Origin: Actibacterium ureilyticum
GTDB lineage: Bacteria > Pseudomonadota > Alphaproteobacteria > Rhodobacterales > Rhodobacteraceae
NCBI RefSeq assembly: GCF_002285435.1
Contig: NZ_NSBT01000018.1
Location: 1-64,000, forward strand
Direction of reading: 5' to 3'
Length of the DNA stretch: 64,000 nt
Under the pieces are notes generated by a model, which saw only the letters and a list, made by a program, of their open reading frames with translations, ran no database searches and was not told where the DNA came from. Shown piece by piece: positions 16,814-25,207 of this stretch (position 1 is its first letter; each line of letters opens with the position of its first letter). The position numbers and the translations under genes were made by a program.

Positions 16814-18330
16814 TTCCGGATCAGGCTCTGCCCCGTCATCTCGGGCGGTTGGTCGAGCCCCATCAGATCCTGCACCGTCGGCGCCAAATCGGACAGCCGC
16901 CCGGTGCGCAGCGTGGCCCCCTGCGGCCCGCCAAACAGGGCGACCGGCACGGGGTTCAGCGTATGCGCGGTATGCGGGCCGCCGGTTTCGGGGTCGATCA
17001 TGGTTTCGCAATTGCCGTGATCGGCGGTGACGATCATTGCGCCGCCGACCTGTTCCAGCGCCTTCAGCGCCTGTCCCAATCCCTGATCCACGGCCTCGCA
17101 CGCCTTCATCGCCGCTGACAGATCGCCGGTATGGCCCACCATGTCGGGATTGGCGAAATTCACCACGATCAGGTCGTATTGCGCCGCAATCGCCTCGACC
17201 AGTTTCGCCGTCACCTCGGGCGCACTCATCTCGGGCTGCAGGTCATAGGTCGCGACCTTGGGCGATTTCGGCATGAACCGATCTTCGCCCTTTTCGGGGG
17301 TTTCCTTGCCGCCGTTCAGGAAGAAGGTGACATGGGGATACTTCTCGGTCTCGGCCAGGCGGAACTGGGTCCGGCCGTGCTTGGCGACCCATTCGCCCAG
17401 GGTGTTGACGATTGCCTTCTTCGGAAAGCAGGTGGTCATATAGGCGTTGTGGCCGTCGGAATATTCGACCATGCCCAGCAGCGCTGAAAGATTGGGGCGC
17501 TTGCCGGTTTCGAACTCGGCAAAGCCGGGCTCGCCGATGGCGCGCAGTATTTCGCGCGCGCGGTCGGCGCGGAAGTTCAGGCAGAAAAACCCGTCGCCAT
17601 CGCGCACGCCGTCCGCCTCGTCGATGACGGTGGGCTCGATGAACTCGTCGGTTTCGCCTCGGGCATAGGCTTTGGCAACAGCCTCTTCTGCGGTCGCGGC
17701 CTCGGCCCCCAGCCCGTTGATCATCGCGTGATAGGCAAGCCCGACCCGTTCCCAGCGATTGTCGCGATCCATCGCGTAATAGCGGCCGCAAACCGTCACC
17801 ACCTTGGCGTTTTCAGTCAGGTTAGAGACCAATTCCGCAATAAACCGGTCCGACGATTTCGGCGCCACGTCGCGCCCGTCGGTGACCGCATGGATCGCCA
17901 CCGGCAGCCCCTTGTCGGTCAGCAGCTTCGCCGCCGCCAGCACGTGGTTGATATGGCCATGCACCCCGCCATCGGAAATCAGCGCCATCAGATGCGCGGT
18001 GCCGCCCGCCGCCGCGACCTTGTCGGCGAAATCCAGCAGCGCGGCGTTTTGGAAAAACGATCCATCCTCGATCGACAGGTCGATCTGGCCCAGGTCCATC
18101 GCCACCACGCGTCCCGCGCCGATATTGGTGTGGCCGACCTCGGAATTGCCCATCTGGCCGCTGGGCAACCCGGCATCGGGACCGTGTGTGATCAGCGTCG
18201 CATGCGGGCAGGTCGACATCAGCCGGTCGAAATTCGGCGTGTCAGCCAGCGCGGGGGCATTCGCCGTGGTGTCGTCGCTGAGGCCCCAGCCATCCAGGAT
18301 GCAAAGAACAACGGGTTTGGGTGTGGTCAT
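16810..18330 (-). CDS. gpmI: 2,3-bisphosphoglycerate-independent phosphoglycerate mutase
   Basis: Interconverts 3- and 2-phosphoglycerate in glycolysis/gluconeogenesis with two Mn ions and a phosphoserine intermediate. 506 residues, typical. Motifs: LCILDGWGLSDD (metal site), GQMGNSEVGHTNIGAGRVV with the nucleophilic Ser, TDGRDV, FRADRAREI, NFANPDMVGHTGD and VTADHGNCE. It is the first gene of a four-gene unit with envC, ctpA and rppH, a combination of central metabolism and envelope genes that is, from memory, common in Rhodobacterales. Confidence 0.97.
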   Translation of the reverse strand: MTTPKPVVLCILDGWGLSDDTTANAPALADTPNFDRLMSTCPHATLITHGPDAGLPSGQMGNSEVGHTNIGAGRVVAMDLGQIDLSIEDGSFFQNAALLDFADKVAAAGGTAHLMALISDGGVHGHINHVLAAAKLLTDKGLPVAIHAVTDGRDVAPKSSDRFIAELVSNLTENAKVVTVCGRYYAMDRDNRWERVGLAYHAMINGLGAEAATAEEAVAKAYARGETDEFIEPTVIDEADGVRDGDGFFCLNFRADRAREILRAIGEPGFAEFETGKRPNLSALLGMVEYSDGHNAYMTTCFPKKAIVNTLGEWVAKHGRTQFRLAETEKYPHVTFFLNGGKETPEKGEDRFMPKSPKVATYDLQPEMSAPEVTAKLVEAIAAQYDLIVVNFANPDMVGHTGDLSAAMKACEAVDQGLGQALKALEQVGGAMIVTADHGNCETMIDPETGGPHTAHTLNPVPVALFGGPQGATLRTGRLSDLAPTVQDLMGLDQPPEMTGQSLIRK

Positions 18331-18454
18331 GATCGGCCCCTGAGATGCTTTGCCATGTTTCTAGGGGCCTCGCGGGCCAAGAACAACCATCCGCGGCCGC
18401 GACAAAGAATTTCATGGGCAAGCCTCCGCGCAGGTCCTAGGATCGGGCCATTCC

Positions 18455-19732
18455 ATGACGTTCGGGTGCGGTATGACGCCCAAGATCCTGACAACGCTGA
18501 AAACCTATGACCGGTCCCAATTCGCGGCCGACCTGATCGCGGGGATCACCGTCGCGATGGTCGCGCTGCCGCTGAGCCTGGCCATCGCCATCGCTTCGGG
18601 CGCGGATCCGGCACAGGGGCTGGTGACGGCCATTGTCGCGGGGTTCGTGATCTCGGCCCTGGGGGGCAGCCGGGTGCAGATCGGCGGCCCGACCGGCGCA
18701 TTCATCGTGGTGGTCTTCGGGGTGATTGCCGAACACGGTTATGACGGGCTGGTGCTGGCGACGCTCATGGCCGGTGTGATCCTGATCGCGGCGGGGCTGT
18801 TTCGGGTGGGCAACCTGATCGCCTTTGTCCCCGAGGCCGTGGTCAACGGCTTTACCATCGGAATTGCCGCGATCATCGCCACCAGCCAGTTGAAGGACCT
18901 GCTGGGGCTGCAAGCCGACATGCCCGCCGAGTTCTTTGGCAAGATCCATGCGATTTGGGCAAATCAGGGTGAAATAGTGCCGCAATCACTGGGCGTCGGG
19001 CTGCTGACCGGGGGGCTGATCATCGTGCTCAGGCGGCTGTTCCCGCGCTGGCCCAGGCTGATCGTAGCGGTGGCGGTCGGCTCGGCGGCGGTCGCGCTGC
19101 TGAACCTGCCGGTGGACACAATCGCGGCCCGGTTCGGGGCGCTGCCGTCCCGGTTGCCGATGCCCCGGGTCCCCGCGATGGGCTGGGACAGGATGGTCGA
19201 GCTGTTGCCATCGGCCTGTGTCATCGCATTCCTAGCGGGGGTCGAATCGCTGTTGTCCGCGATGGTCGCCGACCGGATGATCGGCAGCCGCCACCGGACC
19301 GGGGTCGAGGTCATTGCACAGGGCGCGGCCAACCTGGCCTCGGCCCTGTTCGGCGGCCTGCCCGCGACCGGTGCCATCGCGCGCACCGCCACGAATGTCC
19401 GGGCGGGCGGGCGCACGCCAGTGGCGGGGATCGTGCATGCGCTGACGCTGCTGGTGCTGATGATAGTGGCCGCGCCGCTGGCGGGCTATCTGGCGATGCC
19501 GGCGATGGCGGCGCTGTTGATCCTGACCGCCTGGAACATGGCAGAGCCGCATAAATGGCCCGATTACATGCGCGCGCCGCTGTCCGACCGGCTGCTTTTG
19601 CTGCTGACGCTGGTACTGACGGTGCTGACCGATTTGACGGTGGCCATTGGCGTGGGGGTTGCGCTGGGTCTGGCGATCCGGTTGCGGCGGCGCCATGTGG
19701 ATCCGGCCGATTGGCACATGCCCGACCGCTAG
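18455..19732 (+). CDS. SulP-family anion permease without STAS domain
   Basis: 425-residue inner-membrane protein with about 12 hydrophobic segments. The SulP hallmark is near the N-terminus: DLIAGITVAMVALPLSLAIA, followed by GPTGAFIVVV and FVPEAVVNGFTIGIA. The substrate may be sulfate, bicarbonate or another anion. Full-length SulP proteins usually carry a C-terminal cytosolic STAS domain; here the protein ends about 15 residues after the last membrane segment, so that domain is absent. An alternative in-frame ATG lies at 18473. It is convergent with rlmH and the two stops overlap by 4 nt (CTAG, 19729-19732). Confidence 0.9.
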   Translation: MTFGCGMTPKILTTLKTYDRSQFAADLIAGITVAMVALPLSLAIAIASGADPAQGLVTAIVAGFVISALGGSRVQIGGPTGAFIVVVFGVIAEHGYDGLVLATLMAGVILIAAGLFRVGNLIAFVPEAVVNGFTIGIAAIIATSQLKDLLGLQADMPAEFFGKIHAIWANQGEIVPQSLGVGLLTGGLIIVLRRLFPRWPRLIVAVAVGSAAVALLNLPVDTIAARFGALPSRLPMPRVPAMGWDRMVELLPSACVIAFLAGVESLLSAMVADRMIGSRHRTGVEVIAQGAANLASALFGGLPATGAIARTATNVRAGGRTPVAGIVHALTLLVLMIVAAPLAGYLAMPAMAALLILTAWNMAEPHKWPDYMRAPLSDRLLLLLTLVLTVLTDLTVAIGVGVALGLAIRLRRRHVDPADWHMPDR

Positions 19733-20199
19733 GCCCGGTGATACGGCCCGCCCGCCAGGATCGTGGCGGCGCGGTAAAGCTGTTCGGTCAGCATCACCCG
19801 CACCAGCATATGCGGCCAGACCATCTTGCCGAAGGACAGGCTGAAATCGGCCTGAGCCCGAAGCGCGGGGTCGATCCCGTCTGCCCCGCCGATGACAAAG
19901 GCCAGATCGCTGCACCCATCGTCGCGCCAACCCGCGATGCGGGTGGCAAAATCGGGCGACGAGATCAGCTTGCCGCGTTCATCCAGCGTACAGATCAGCG
20001 CGCCATCGGGCAGCGCACGGCGCAGCAATGCGCCCTCGCCCGCCATACCGCCGCCTTTGCGGTCGTCGACCTCGACAATCGACAGCGGACCCAGCGACAG
20101 CGCCCGCCCGGTCCGGTCGAATCGGGTGTGATAATCGTCGATCAACGCCTTTTCCGGTCCGCCCCGCAGGCGGCCAACGGCGCAGATGTGAACCCGCAC
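19729..20199 (-). CDS. rlmH: 23S rRNA (pseudouridine1915-N3)-methyltransferase
   Basis: SPOUT-fold methyltransferase that modifies helix 69 of 23S rRNA in assembled 70S ribosomes. 156 residues, the family's usual size. The knot region is visible as DLAFVIGGADGIDPALRAQA and the C-terminus as MLTEQLYRAATILAGGPYHR. It starts at GTG (20199), sharing one base with the rsfS stop, so the two are translationally coupled; both act on the large ribosomal subunit. Confidence 0.96.
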   Translation of the reverse strand: MRVHICAVGRLRGGPEKALIDDYHTRFDRTGRALSLGPLSIVEVDDRKGGGMAGEGALLRRALPDGALICTLDERGKLISSPDFATRIAGWRDDGCSDLAFVIGGADGIDPALRAQADFSLSFGKMVWPHMLVRVMLTEQLYRAATILAGGPYHRA

Positions 20200-20564
20200 T
20201 AGGCCTTGGCGCTGGCAGCGCCGGCCGGCAGCCACATCTTTTCAAGCTGATAGAACTCGCGCACCTCGGGACGGAACACGTGGACGATCACATCGCCCGT
20301 GTCGATCAGAACCCAGTCGCCCTGATCCTTGCCTTCCATCTTGGATGAACGGCCCAGTTCCGTCTTCAGGCGATCCGCCAGCTTTTCCGAAATCGCCGCA
20401 ACCTGACGGGTCGACCGGCCGGAACAGATCACCATGTAATCGGCCATGGCGGATTTCCCGCGCAGATCGATCGACACGATATCTTCGGCCTTGTCTTCGG
20501 TCAGGGATGCGACGATTCGATCACGCAAAGCTTCGCTTGAGATGTCGACAGGAACCTGGGTCAT
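20199..20564 (-). CDS. rsfS: Ribosome silencing factor RsfS (Iojap/DUF143)
   Basis: Binds uL14 on the 50S subunit and blocks subunit joining when nutrients fall. 121 residues from the ATG at 20564. Family motifs: DKAEDIVSIDLRGKSAMADYMVICSGRSTRQV and WVLIDTGDVIVHVFRPEVREFY (each split by a few variable residues). The start is ambiguous: the ATG has no good ribosome site, while a perfect AGGAGG (20624-20629) lies 8 nt upstream of an in-frame CTG at 20615. That start would add 17 residues (beginning SLLTDAGTTDPAAEL) giving 138 residues. Its stop overlaps the rlmH start. Confidence 0.93.
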   Translation of the reverse strand: MTQVPVDISSEALRDRIVASLTEDKAEDIVSIDLRGKSAMADYMVICSGRSTRQVAAISEKLADRLKTELGRSSKMEGKDQGDWVLIDTGDVIVHVFRPEVREFYQLEKMWLPAGAASAKA

Positions 20565-20612
20565 CGCCAGTTCCGCTGCGGGATCTGTCGTACCCGCGTC
20601 TGTAAGAAGAGA

Positions 20613-20629
20613 CAGGACATTGTCCTCCT
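20613..20629 (-). promoter_or_regulatory. Perfect Shine-Dalgarno and probable CTG start of rsfS
   Basis: AGGAGG at 20629-20624 is followed after 8 nt by CTG (20615-20613), in frame with rsfS. The only ATG close to it (20620) is 3 nt from the AGGAGG and out of frame; it opens a 19-codon frame that ends exactly at the rsfS ATG (ATGA, 20564-20561). Confidence 0.55.
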
Positions 20630-20722
20630 AATCAACACGCCGTCCGCGCCCCGGCGCTGGGCATATGCTGAATTTAGCAAGTCGATTGCGGTTTTTCAAT
20701 GAAACCTGCGCGCCAAGACGCC

Positions 20723-22054
20723 TCATGTGGCCGAGGCGCCATCTGTCGAAAGCTCGGACCCGGGCAGAAGCTTGACCTCGCGCTGGGGGAAGGGGATCGA
20801 AATGCCGTGTTCCTGGAACGCGTCCCACAGCGCCAGATAGACATTGCCGCGGATATTGGTCAGCCCGTCGGTCGGGTCGTCGATCCAGAATCGCAGGATG
20901 TAATCGACCGAGCTGTCGCCGAAGCCCACGATGTGACAGACCGGCGGCGTATGGGTCAGCACACGGTTGACGCGCTGCGATGCCTCGACCGCGACGCGGC
21001 GCACCAGATGCGGGTCGTCGTGATAGGCGGTGCCGAAAAAGATATCCAGCCGCACGAAGGAATCCGAATGCGACCAGTTCACCACCTGTCCGGTGATCAG
21101 ATCCTCGTTCGGGATCAGGTATTCCTTGCCGTCGCGGGTGACGACGCTGACATAGCGGGCGCCCAGCGAATTGATCCAGCCGAATGTCTCGCCCAGGCTG
21201 ATCACGTCGCCGGGCTTGATCGACTTGTCCAGCAGGATGATGATGCCCGACACCAGGTTCGACACCACCTTTTGCAGGCCAAAGCCCAGGCCGACGCCAA
21301 TCGCGCCCGACAGCACCGCCAGCCCGGTCAGGTCGAAGCCGACCGCCTTGACGCCGATGAAGAACGCGGCGCCATACAGCATCACCTGCAGGAACTTGAT
21401 CGCCAGCACCTGCATCGAAGGCGAGATATCCGGGTTCTGCCGGATGCGCGAGGACGAGGTCTGTGACACCAGCCGTGCCAGTGTGAACAGGATGCCGGTC
21501 ACGATCAGCGCCTTGAGCACCGCCAGAAGCGACAGCCGGAAATCGCCGAATTCGACCGCGACACCGTCCAGGAACCCGCTGAACTGATCCAGCAGCCCCA
21601 GATAGTGCAGCGTCACATAGATCAGCATCCCCCAGGTCACCATGCGCCGCAGGAACGGGTTGCGCACCAGCCGCGCCAGCAGCACGACCAGCAGCCAGGC
21701 GGTCGCGATGGTGGCGGCAAGCGCCAGCAGGTATCGCCGCGACGGAAAGGTCGTGATCTGCGCCATGACCCCGGTCGCCATCCAGCTGAGCAGCGCGAAA
21801 AGGATCAGCTGAAGCCGCTTGTGCAGGACCAGCAGCAGGCGCAGGCGCCATTTCGGCCAGCCCTCGAGCTCTTGCATCCGCTGGCGCAGGATCGGCCCCA
21901 GCCACAGCCGCAGCACCCAGGCCAACAGGATGCAGCCCACAAGAATCACCATCTGCAACAGCCGCGAGGGCAGCAGCAGCGATTGTGCGAAGTTCTGTGC
22001 GTCGATCAGCAGGGCCGTGATCGTCGTTTGAAAAGCCTGAAGTTCCTGTTCCAA
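20723..22054 (-). CDS. MscS-family mechanosensitive channel
   Basis: 443-residue inner-membrane protein. Five or six hydrophobic segments occupy about residues 30-260, longer than the three of E. coli MscS. The pore helix and beta domain are clear: GFDLTGLAVLSGAIGVGLGFG, then LQKVVSNLVSGIIILLDKSI and KPGDVISLGETFGWINSLG, followed by the vestibule region IPNEDLITGQVVNWSHS. It likely opens under osmotic downshock. The C-terminal extension (VKLLPGSELSTDGASAT) is short. It is divergent from leuC with 235 nt between starts. Confidence 0.93.
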   Translation of the reverse strand: MEQELQAFQTTITALLIDAQNFAQSLLLPSRLLQMVILVGCILLAWVLRLWLGPILRQRMQELEGWPKWRLRLLLVLHKRLQLILFALLSWMATGVMAQITTFPSRRYLLALAATIATAWLLVVLLARLVRNPFLRRMVTWGMLIYVTLHYLGLLDQFSGFLDGVAVEFGDFRLSLLAVLKALIVTGILFTLARLVSQTSSSRIRQNPDISPSMQVLAIKFLQVMLYGAAFFIGVKAVGFDLTGLAVLSGAIGVGLGFGLQKVVSNLVSGIIILLDKSIKPGDVISLGETFGWINSLGARYVSVVTRDGKEYLIPNEDLITGQVVNWSHSDSFVRLDIFFGTAYHDDPHLVRRVAVEASQRVNRVLTHTPPVCHIVGFGDSSVDYILRFWIDDPTDGLTNIRGNVYLALWDAFQEHGISIPFPQREVKLLPGSELSTDGASAT

Positions 22055-22147
22055 GCGCGCCTCCTGACCTGCTATCTTTGCATTTCAGCGGATCTAGCTG
22101 CAACCATGCATCTTGCCAGTCGCAGCGGATGAGATTATCTCGGCCCC

Positions 22148-22234
22148 ATGACACGGATCTTCGACATGGACGACCGCGCGCGCCTGCCCTGGCGGTTTTT
22201 CGGCGCATCGCTGACGGTGCTGGCCTGCCTATAG
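22148..22234 (+). CDS. Possible 28-residue small protein upstream of leuC
   Basis: Short frame starting [15 protein letters not shown] and ending in a hydrophobic stretch ([12 protein letters not shown]). It lies 55 nt before the leuC ATG on the same strand. It has no Leu-codon run like a classical leu attenuator leader, no clear ribosome site, and could be chance or the remnant of a small membrane protein gene. The rest of the 22055-22289 gap shows no gene. Confidence 0.3.
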   Translation: MTRIFDMDDRARLPWRFFGASLTVLACL

Positions 22235-22289
22235 GCCGCCCGATCCCTGTTCGACCGCAATATCCAAGACAATCCACGGGAGAGGACCA

Positions 22290-23699
22290 ATGACCGCCCC
22301 GAAGACACTCTATGACAAGATCTGGGATGCCCATGTGGCCCACGAGGCCGAGGACGGCACCTGTCTGCTGTATATCGACCGCCATCTGGTGCACGAGGTG
22401 ACCAGCCCGCAGGCCTTCGAAGGGCTGCGCATGGCGGGCCGCACGGTGCACGCCCCCGACAAGACCATCGCCGTTCCGGATCACAACGTGCCCACCACCC
22501 TGGGCCGCGAAAACCCCGAGGCGATGACCGAAGACAGCCGCGTTCAGGTTGCCGCACTGGACAAGAACGCCAAGGAATTCGGCATCCACTATTACCCTGT
22601 GTCCGATATCCGCCAAGGCATCGTGCATATCGTCGGCCCCGAACAGGGCTGGACCCTGCCCGGCATGACCGTTGTCTGCGGTGACAGCCACACCGCGACC
22701 CACGGCGCGTTCGGCGCGCTGGCCCACGGTATCGGCACGTCCGAGGTGGAGCACGTTCTGGCCACGCAAACGCTGATCCAGAAGAAATCCAAGAACATGA
22801 AGGTCGAGATCACCGGCAAGCTGCGCCCGGGCGTCACCGCCAAGGACATCACGCTGTCGGTCATCGGCGAAACCGGCACCGCCGGCGGCACCGGCTATGT
22901 CATCGAATATTGCGGCGAGGCGATCCGCGATCTGTCGATGGAAGGCCGCATGACCGTCTGCAACATGGCCATCGAAGGCGGCGCGCGCGCCGGTCTGATC
23001 GCCCCGGACGAGAAGACCTTCGAATACGTGATGGGCCGCCCGCACGCGCCCAAGGGCGCCCAGTGGGAAGCCGCGCTGGCCTGGTGGAAGACGCTTTATT
23101 CCGATGACGACGCGCATTGGGACAAGGTCATCACCATCAAGGGCGAGGATATCGCGCCGGTCGTCACCTGGGGCACCAGCCCCGAGGACGTGCTGCCGAT
23201 CACGGCCAATGTGCCCAATGCCTCGGACTTCAAGGGCGGCAAGGTCGACGCGGCCGCGCGGTCGCTGGAATATATGGGGCTGGAGCCGGGCACCCCGCTG
23301 TCCGACATCAAGATCGACACGGTGTTCATCGGGTCGTGCACCAATGGCCGGATCGAGGATCTGCGCGCCGCAGCCGCGATCCTGAAGGGCAAGAAGATCA
23401 AGGACGGTCTGCGCGCGATGGTCGTGCCCGGCTCGGGCCTGGTCCGTGCCCAGGCCGAGGAAGAGGGTCTGGCCGATATCTTCAAGGAGGCCGGTTTCGA
23501 ATGGCGCCTTGCGGGGTGTTCGATGTGCTTGGCGATGAACCCCGACCAGTTGCAGCCCGGCGAACGCTGCGCAGCGACGTCCAACCGCAACTTCGAAGGC
23601 CGTCAGGGCCGCGGCGGGCGCACCCACCTGATGAGCCCGGCAATGGCCGCGGCGGCGGCGGTGACCGGCCATCTGACCGATGTGCGCGAGATGATGTAA
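22290..23699 (+). CDS. leuC: 3-isopropylmalate dehydratase, large subunit
   Basis: Aconitase-like [4Fe-4S] enzyme that isomerises 2-isopropylmalate to 3-isopropylmalate in leucine synthesis. 469 residues. Cluster ligands: Cys in [14 protein letters not shown] and the pair in [10 protein letters not shown]. Other motifs: [26 protein letters not shown] (in two parts) and [26 protein letters not shown] lies just upstream of the ATG. The small subunit leuD does not follow directly; a terminator and a polysaccharide gene on the other strand do, so leuD must be elsewhere. Confidence 0.97.
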   Translation: MTAPKTLYDKIWDAHVAHEAEDGTCLLYIDRHLVHEVTSPQAFEGLRMAGRTVHAPDKTIAVPDHNVPTTLGRENPEAMTEDSRVQVAALDKNAKEFGIHYYPVSDIRQGIVHIVGPEQGWTLPGMTVVCGDSHTATHGAFGALAHGIGTSEVEHVLATQTLIQKKSKNMKVEITGKLRPGVTAKDITLSVIGETGTAGGTGYVIEYCGEAIRDLSMEGRMTVCNMAIEGGARAGLIAPDEKTFEYVMGRPHAPKGAQWEAALAWWKTLYSDDDAHWDKVITIKGEDIAPVVTWGTSPEDVLPITANVPNASDFKGGKVDAAARSLEYMGLEPGTPLSDIKIDTVFIGSCTNGRIEDLRAAAAILKGKKIKDGLRAMVVPGSGLVRAQAEEEGLADIFKEAGFEWRLAGCSMCLAMNPDQLQPGERCAATSNRNFEGRQGRGGRTHLMSPAMAAAAAVTGHLTDVREMM

Positions 23700-23726
23700 C
23701 GCGAACCCGCGCGATCACGAACGTTC

Positions 23727-23758
23727 AAGGCCGGTGCAGATCCCTGCGCCGGCCTTTT
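23727..23758 (+). terminator. Terminator of leuC
   Basis: AAGGCCGGTGCAG (23727-23739) pairs with CTGCGCCGGCCTT (23744-23756) with one G-T wobble and a 4-nt loop, ending in TTTT at 23755-23758. Confidence 0.88.
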
Positions 23759-25092
23759 CAGTTCCGCTTGCGGCTTTTGGGCGCAAACCGGGTATAGCGT
23801 GTGCCCTGCGCCGCCGCATCCTGGGGCGCGCTGTCTTCCGGCGCGTCCGGCTCGCGATAGGACAACAACCACACCGACGCGCCCAGAAAGAACATCAGCC
23901 AGACATAGATCGGCCCCCACAGGAACACCGTGCTGGCCCCGATCAGCAGCGCGCCCATGGAAATCAGGATCCCTTGCCGCTGGCGGCGCGCCACATCGGA
24001 CACCAGATTTGCGCGGCTGAGCCGGGTCAGGAAAATCGCGAATGGCATGGTGAACAGGAACCCGCCGATATAGCCGTGCCGCATCATCATCAGCAGCCAG
24101 TGGTTGTCGACGCTGGCGCTCATCCATCTGGGGCGCACCCAGTCACGCATGCCGATGCCAAAGATCGGGTGCGATTTGACGTTCTGGATGCCGTATTCCC
24201 AGATCCGGATGCGATTGTACCCGGTCGACGAATTCAGCGTCAGGTAAGACACGAACACGTGGAAAGGCGACCGGTTCGACATGATGTCGACCGCAATATA
24301 GAGGAACAGGCAAACCCCGAAAAACAGCAGCCACCGTATCCGGACCCGGCGCATCACCCAGTCATAGCCTGTAAAGATCCACTGGATCAGCAGCACCATG
24401 ATCGCGCCCGATGACACCGAACAGACCGCCGACACAATGGACGTGCCTGAGGCAAGGAAGCTTTTGCCGCCGGTGAACACCTTCCAGAACAGACCGAAGC
24501 CAGCGGCGGAAAACAGCCCGAAGATAATCGGGTGTTGGAACAGCACCTGTGCCCGTTCCAACCCCAGGCGGGGTTCATACGTGATGATCGGATGGGTTTG
24601 CAGAAACTTGCCCAGAAAGCTGATGACCAGCGGATCGCCGGTCTGGGTTTCCAGCAGCGCCAGCGGCAACATCACCAGCAGCGCCAGAAAGTGATCGCGC
24701 ACCAGCCGGACGAAGGCCTGGGGGTTCTGAACCACCATCCGGCCAAGGAAATAGGCCCCGGCGGTCTCCAGCGTATTATAGCCCACCACCTTGTAGATCG
24801 AGCCGAAGCTGTGCGCCTTGAACAGGGTCAGCGCTGCCCACAGGCTGAACATGATCAGAAAGACATCCATCATGCGGCGTTCGCCCAATCGCCCCGTGAC
24901 CCACAAGAAGACAGAGGGAAAGAAGGTCAGCAGCAGAAGCAACCGATATGGCGGCAGCGAAAGAGAGCCGACATTCAGGAAGACCGGCGTCAGGATCGAG
25001 ATATAGAACAGCGTGATCAGCCAGCCATAGGGCACGGCGGTTTCGCGGGCCGGTAGCCGTCCGGTGGCCATGTTGGTCTGTGCGATGGTCAA
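23758..25092 (-). CDS. O-antigen ligase / Wzy polymerase-like membrane protein
   Basis: 444-residue protein with about 11 hydrophobic segments. The large periplasmic loop includes the Wzy_C-type pattern (NRIRIWEYGIQNVKSHPIFGIG, DNHWLLMMMRHGYIGG in two parts), matching the O-antigen ligase family domain. Such proteins either polymerise undecaprenyl-linked repeat units or attach glycans to lipid A or proteins; sequence alone does not separate these. It is the first polysaccharide gene of the region, 115 nt downstream of a glycosyltransferase on the same strand. The soluble C-terminal tail (about 415-444) is basic. Confidence 0.85.
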   Translation of the reverse strand: MTIAQTNMATGRLPARETAVPYGWLITLFYISILTPVFLNVGSLSLPPYRLLLLLTFFPSVFLWVTGRLGERRMMDVFLIMFSLWAALTLFKAHSFGSIYKVVGYNTLETAGAYFLGRMVVQNPQAFVRLVRDHFLALLVMLPLALLETQTGDPLVISFLGKFLQTHPIITYEPRLGLERAQVLFQHPIIFGLFSAAGFGLFWKVFTGGKSFLASGTSIVSAVCSVSSGAIMVLLIQWIFTGYDWVMRRVRIRWLLFFGVCLFLYIAVDIMSNRSPFHVFVSYLTLNSSTGYNRIRIWEYGIQNVKSHPIFGIGMRDWVRPRWMSASVDNHWLLMMMRHGYIGGFLFTMPFAIFLTRLSRANLVSDVARRQRQGILISMGALLIGASTVFLWGPIYVWLMFFLGASVWLLSYREPDAPEDSAPQDAAAQGTRYTRFAPKSRKRN

Positions 25093-25207
25093 GGGGCTGC
25101 TCTTGTTTCCGTGACCCGATGGATGCCCAGTTTAGCCGATCCGGTCAAACGGATCACCCCCCAGCGCGCAAAGGATCGAACGGGGATCGTGTTGCGGCAT
25201 TTCTACG

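Noticed and set aside
20628-23672. Antisense open frame of about 1000 codons across mscS and leuC
   Set aside because: It runs through two motif-rich genes and a terminator-free gap and resembles no protein.
25131-25166. Small hairpin (GATCCG/CGGATC) as terminator after the glycosyltransferase gene
   Set aside because: Only 6 bp with no T tract in either direction.
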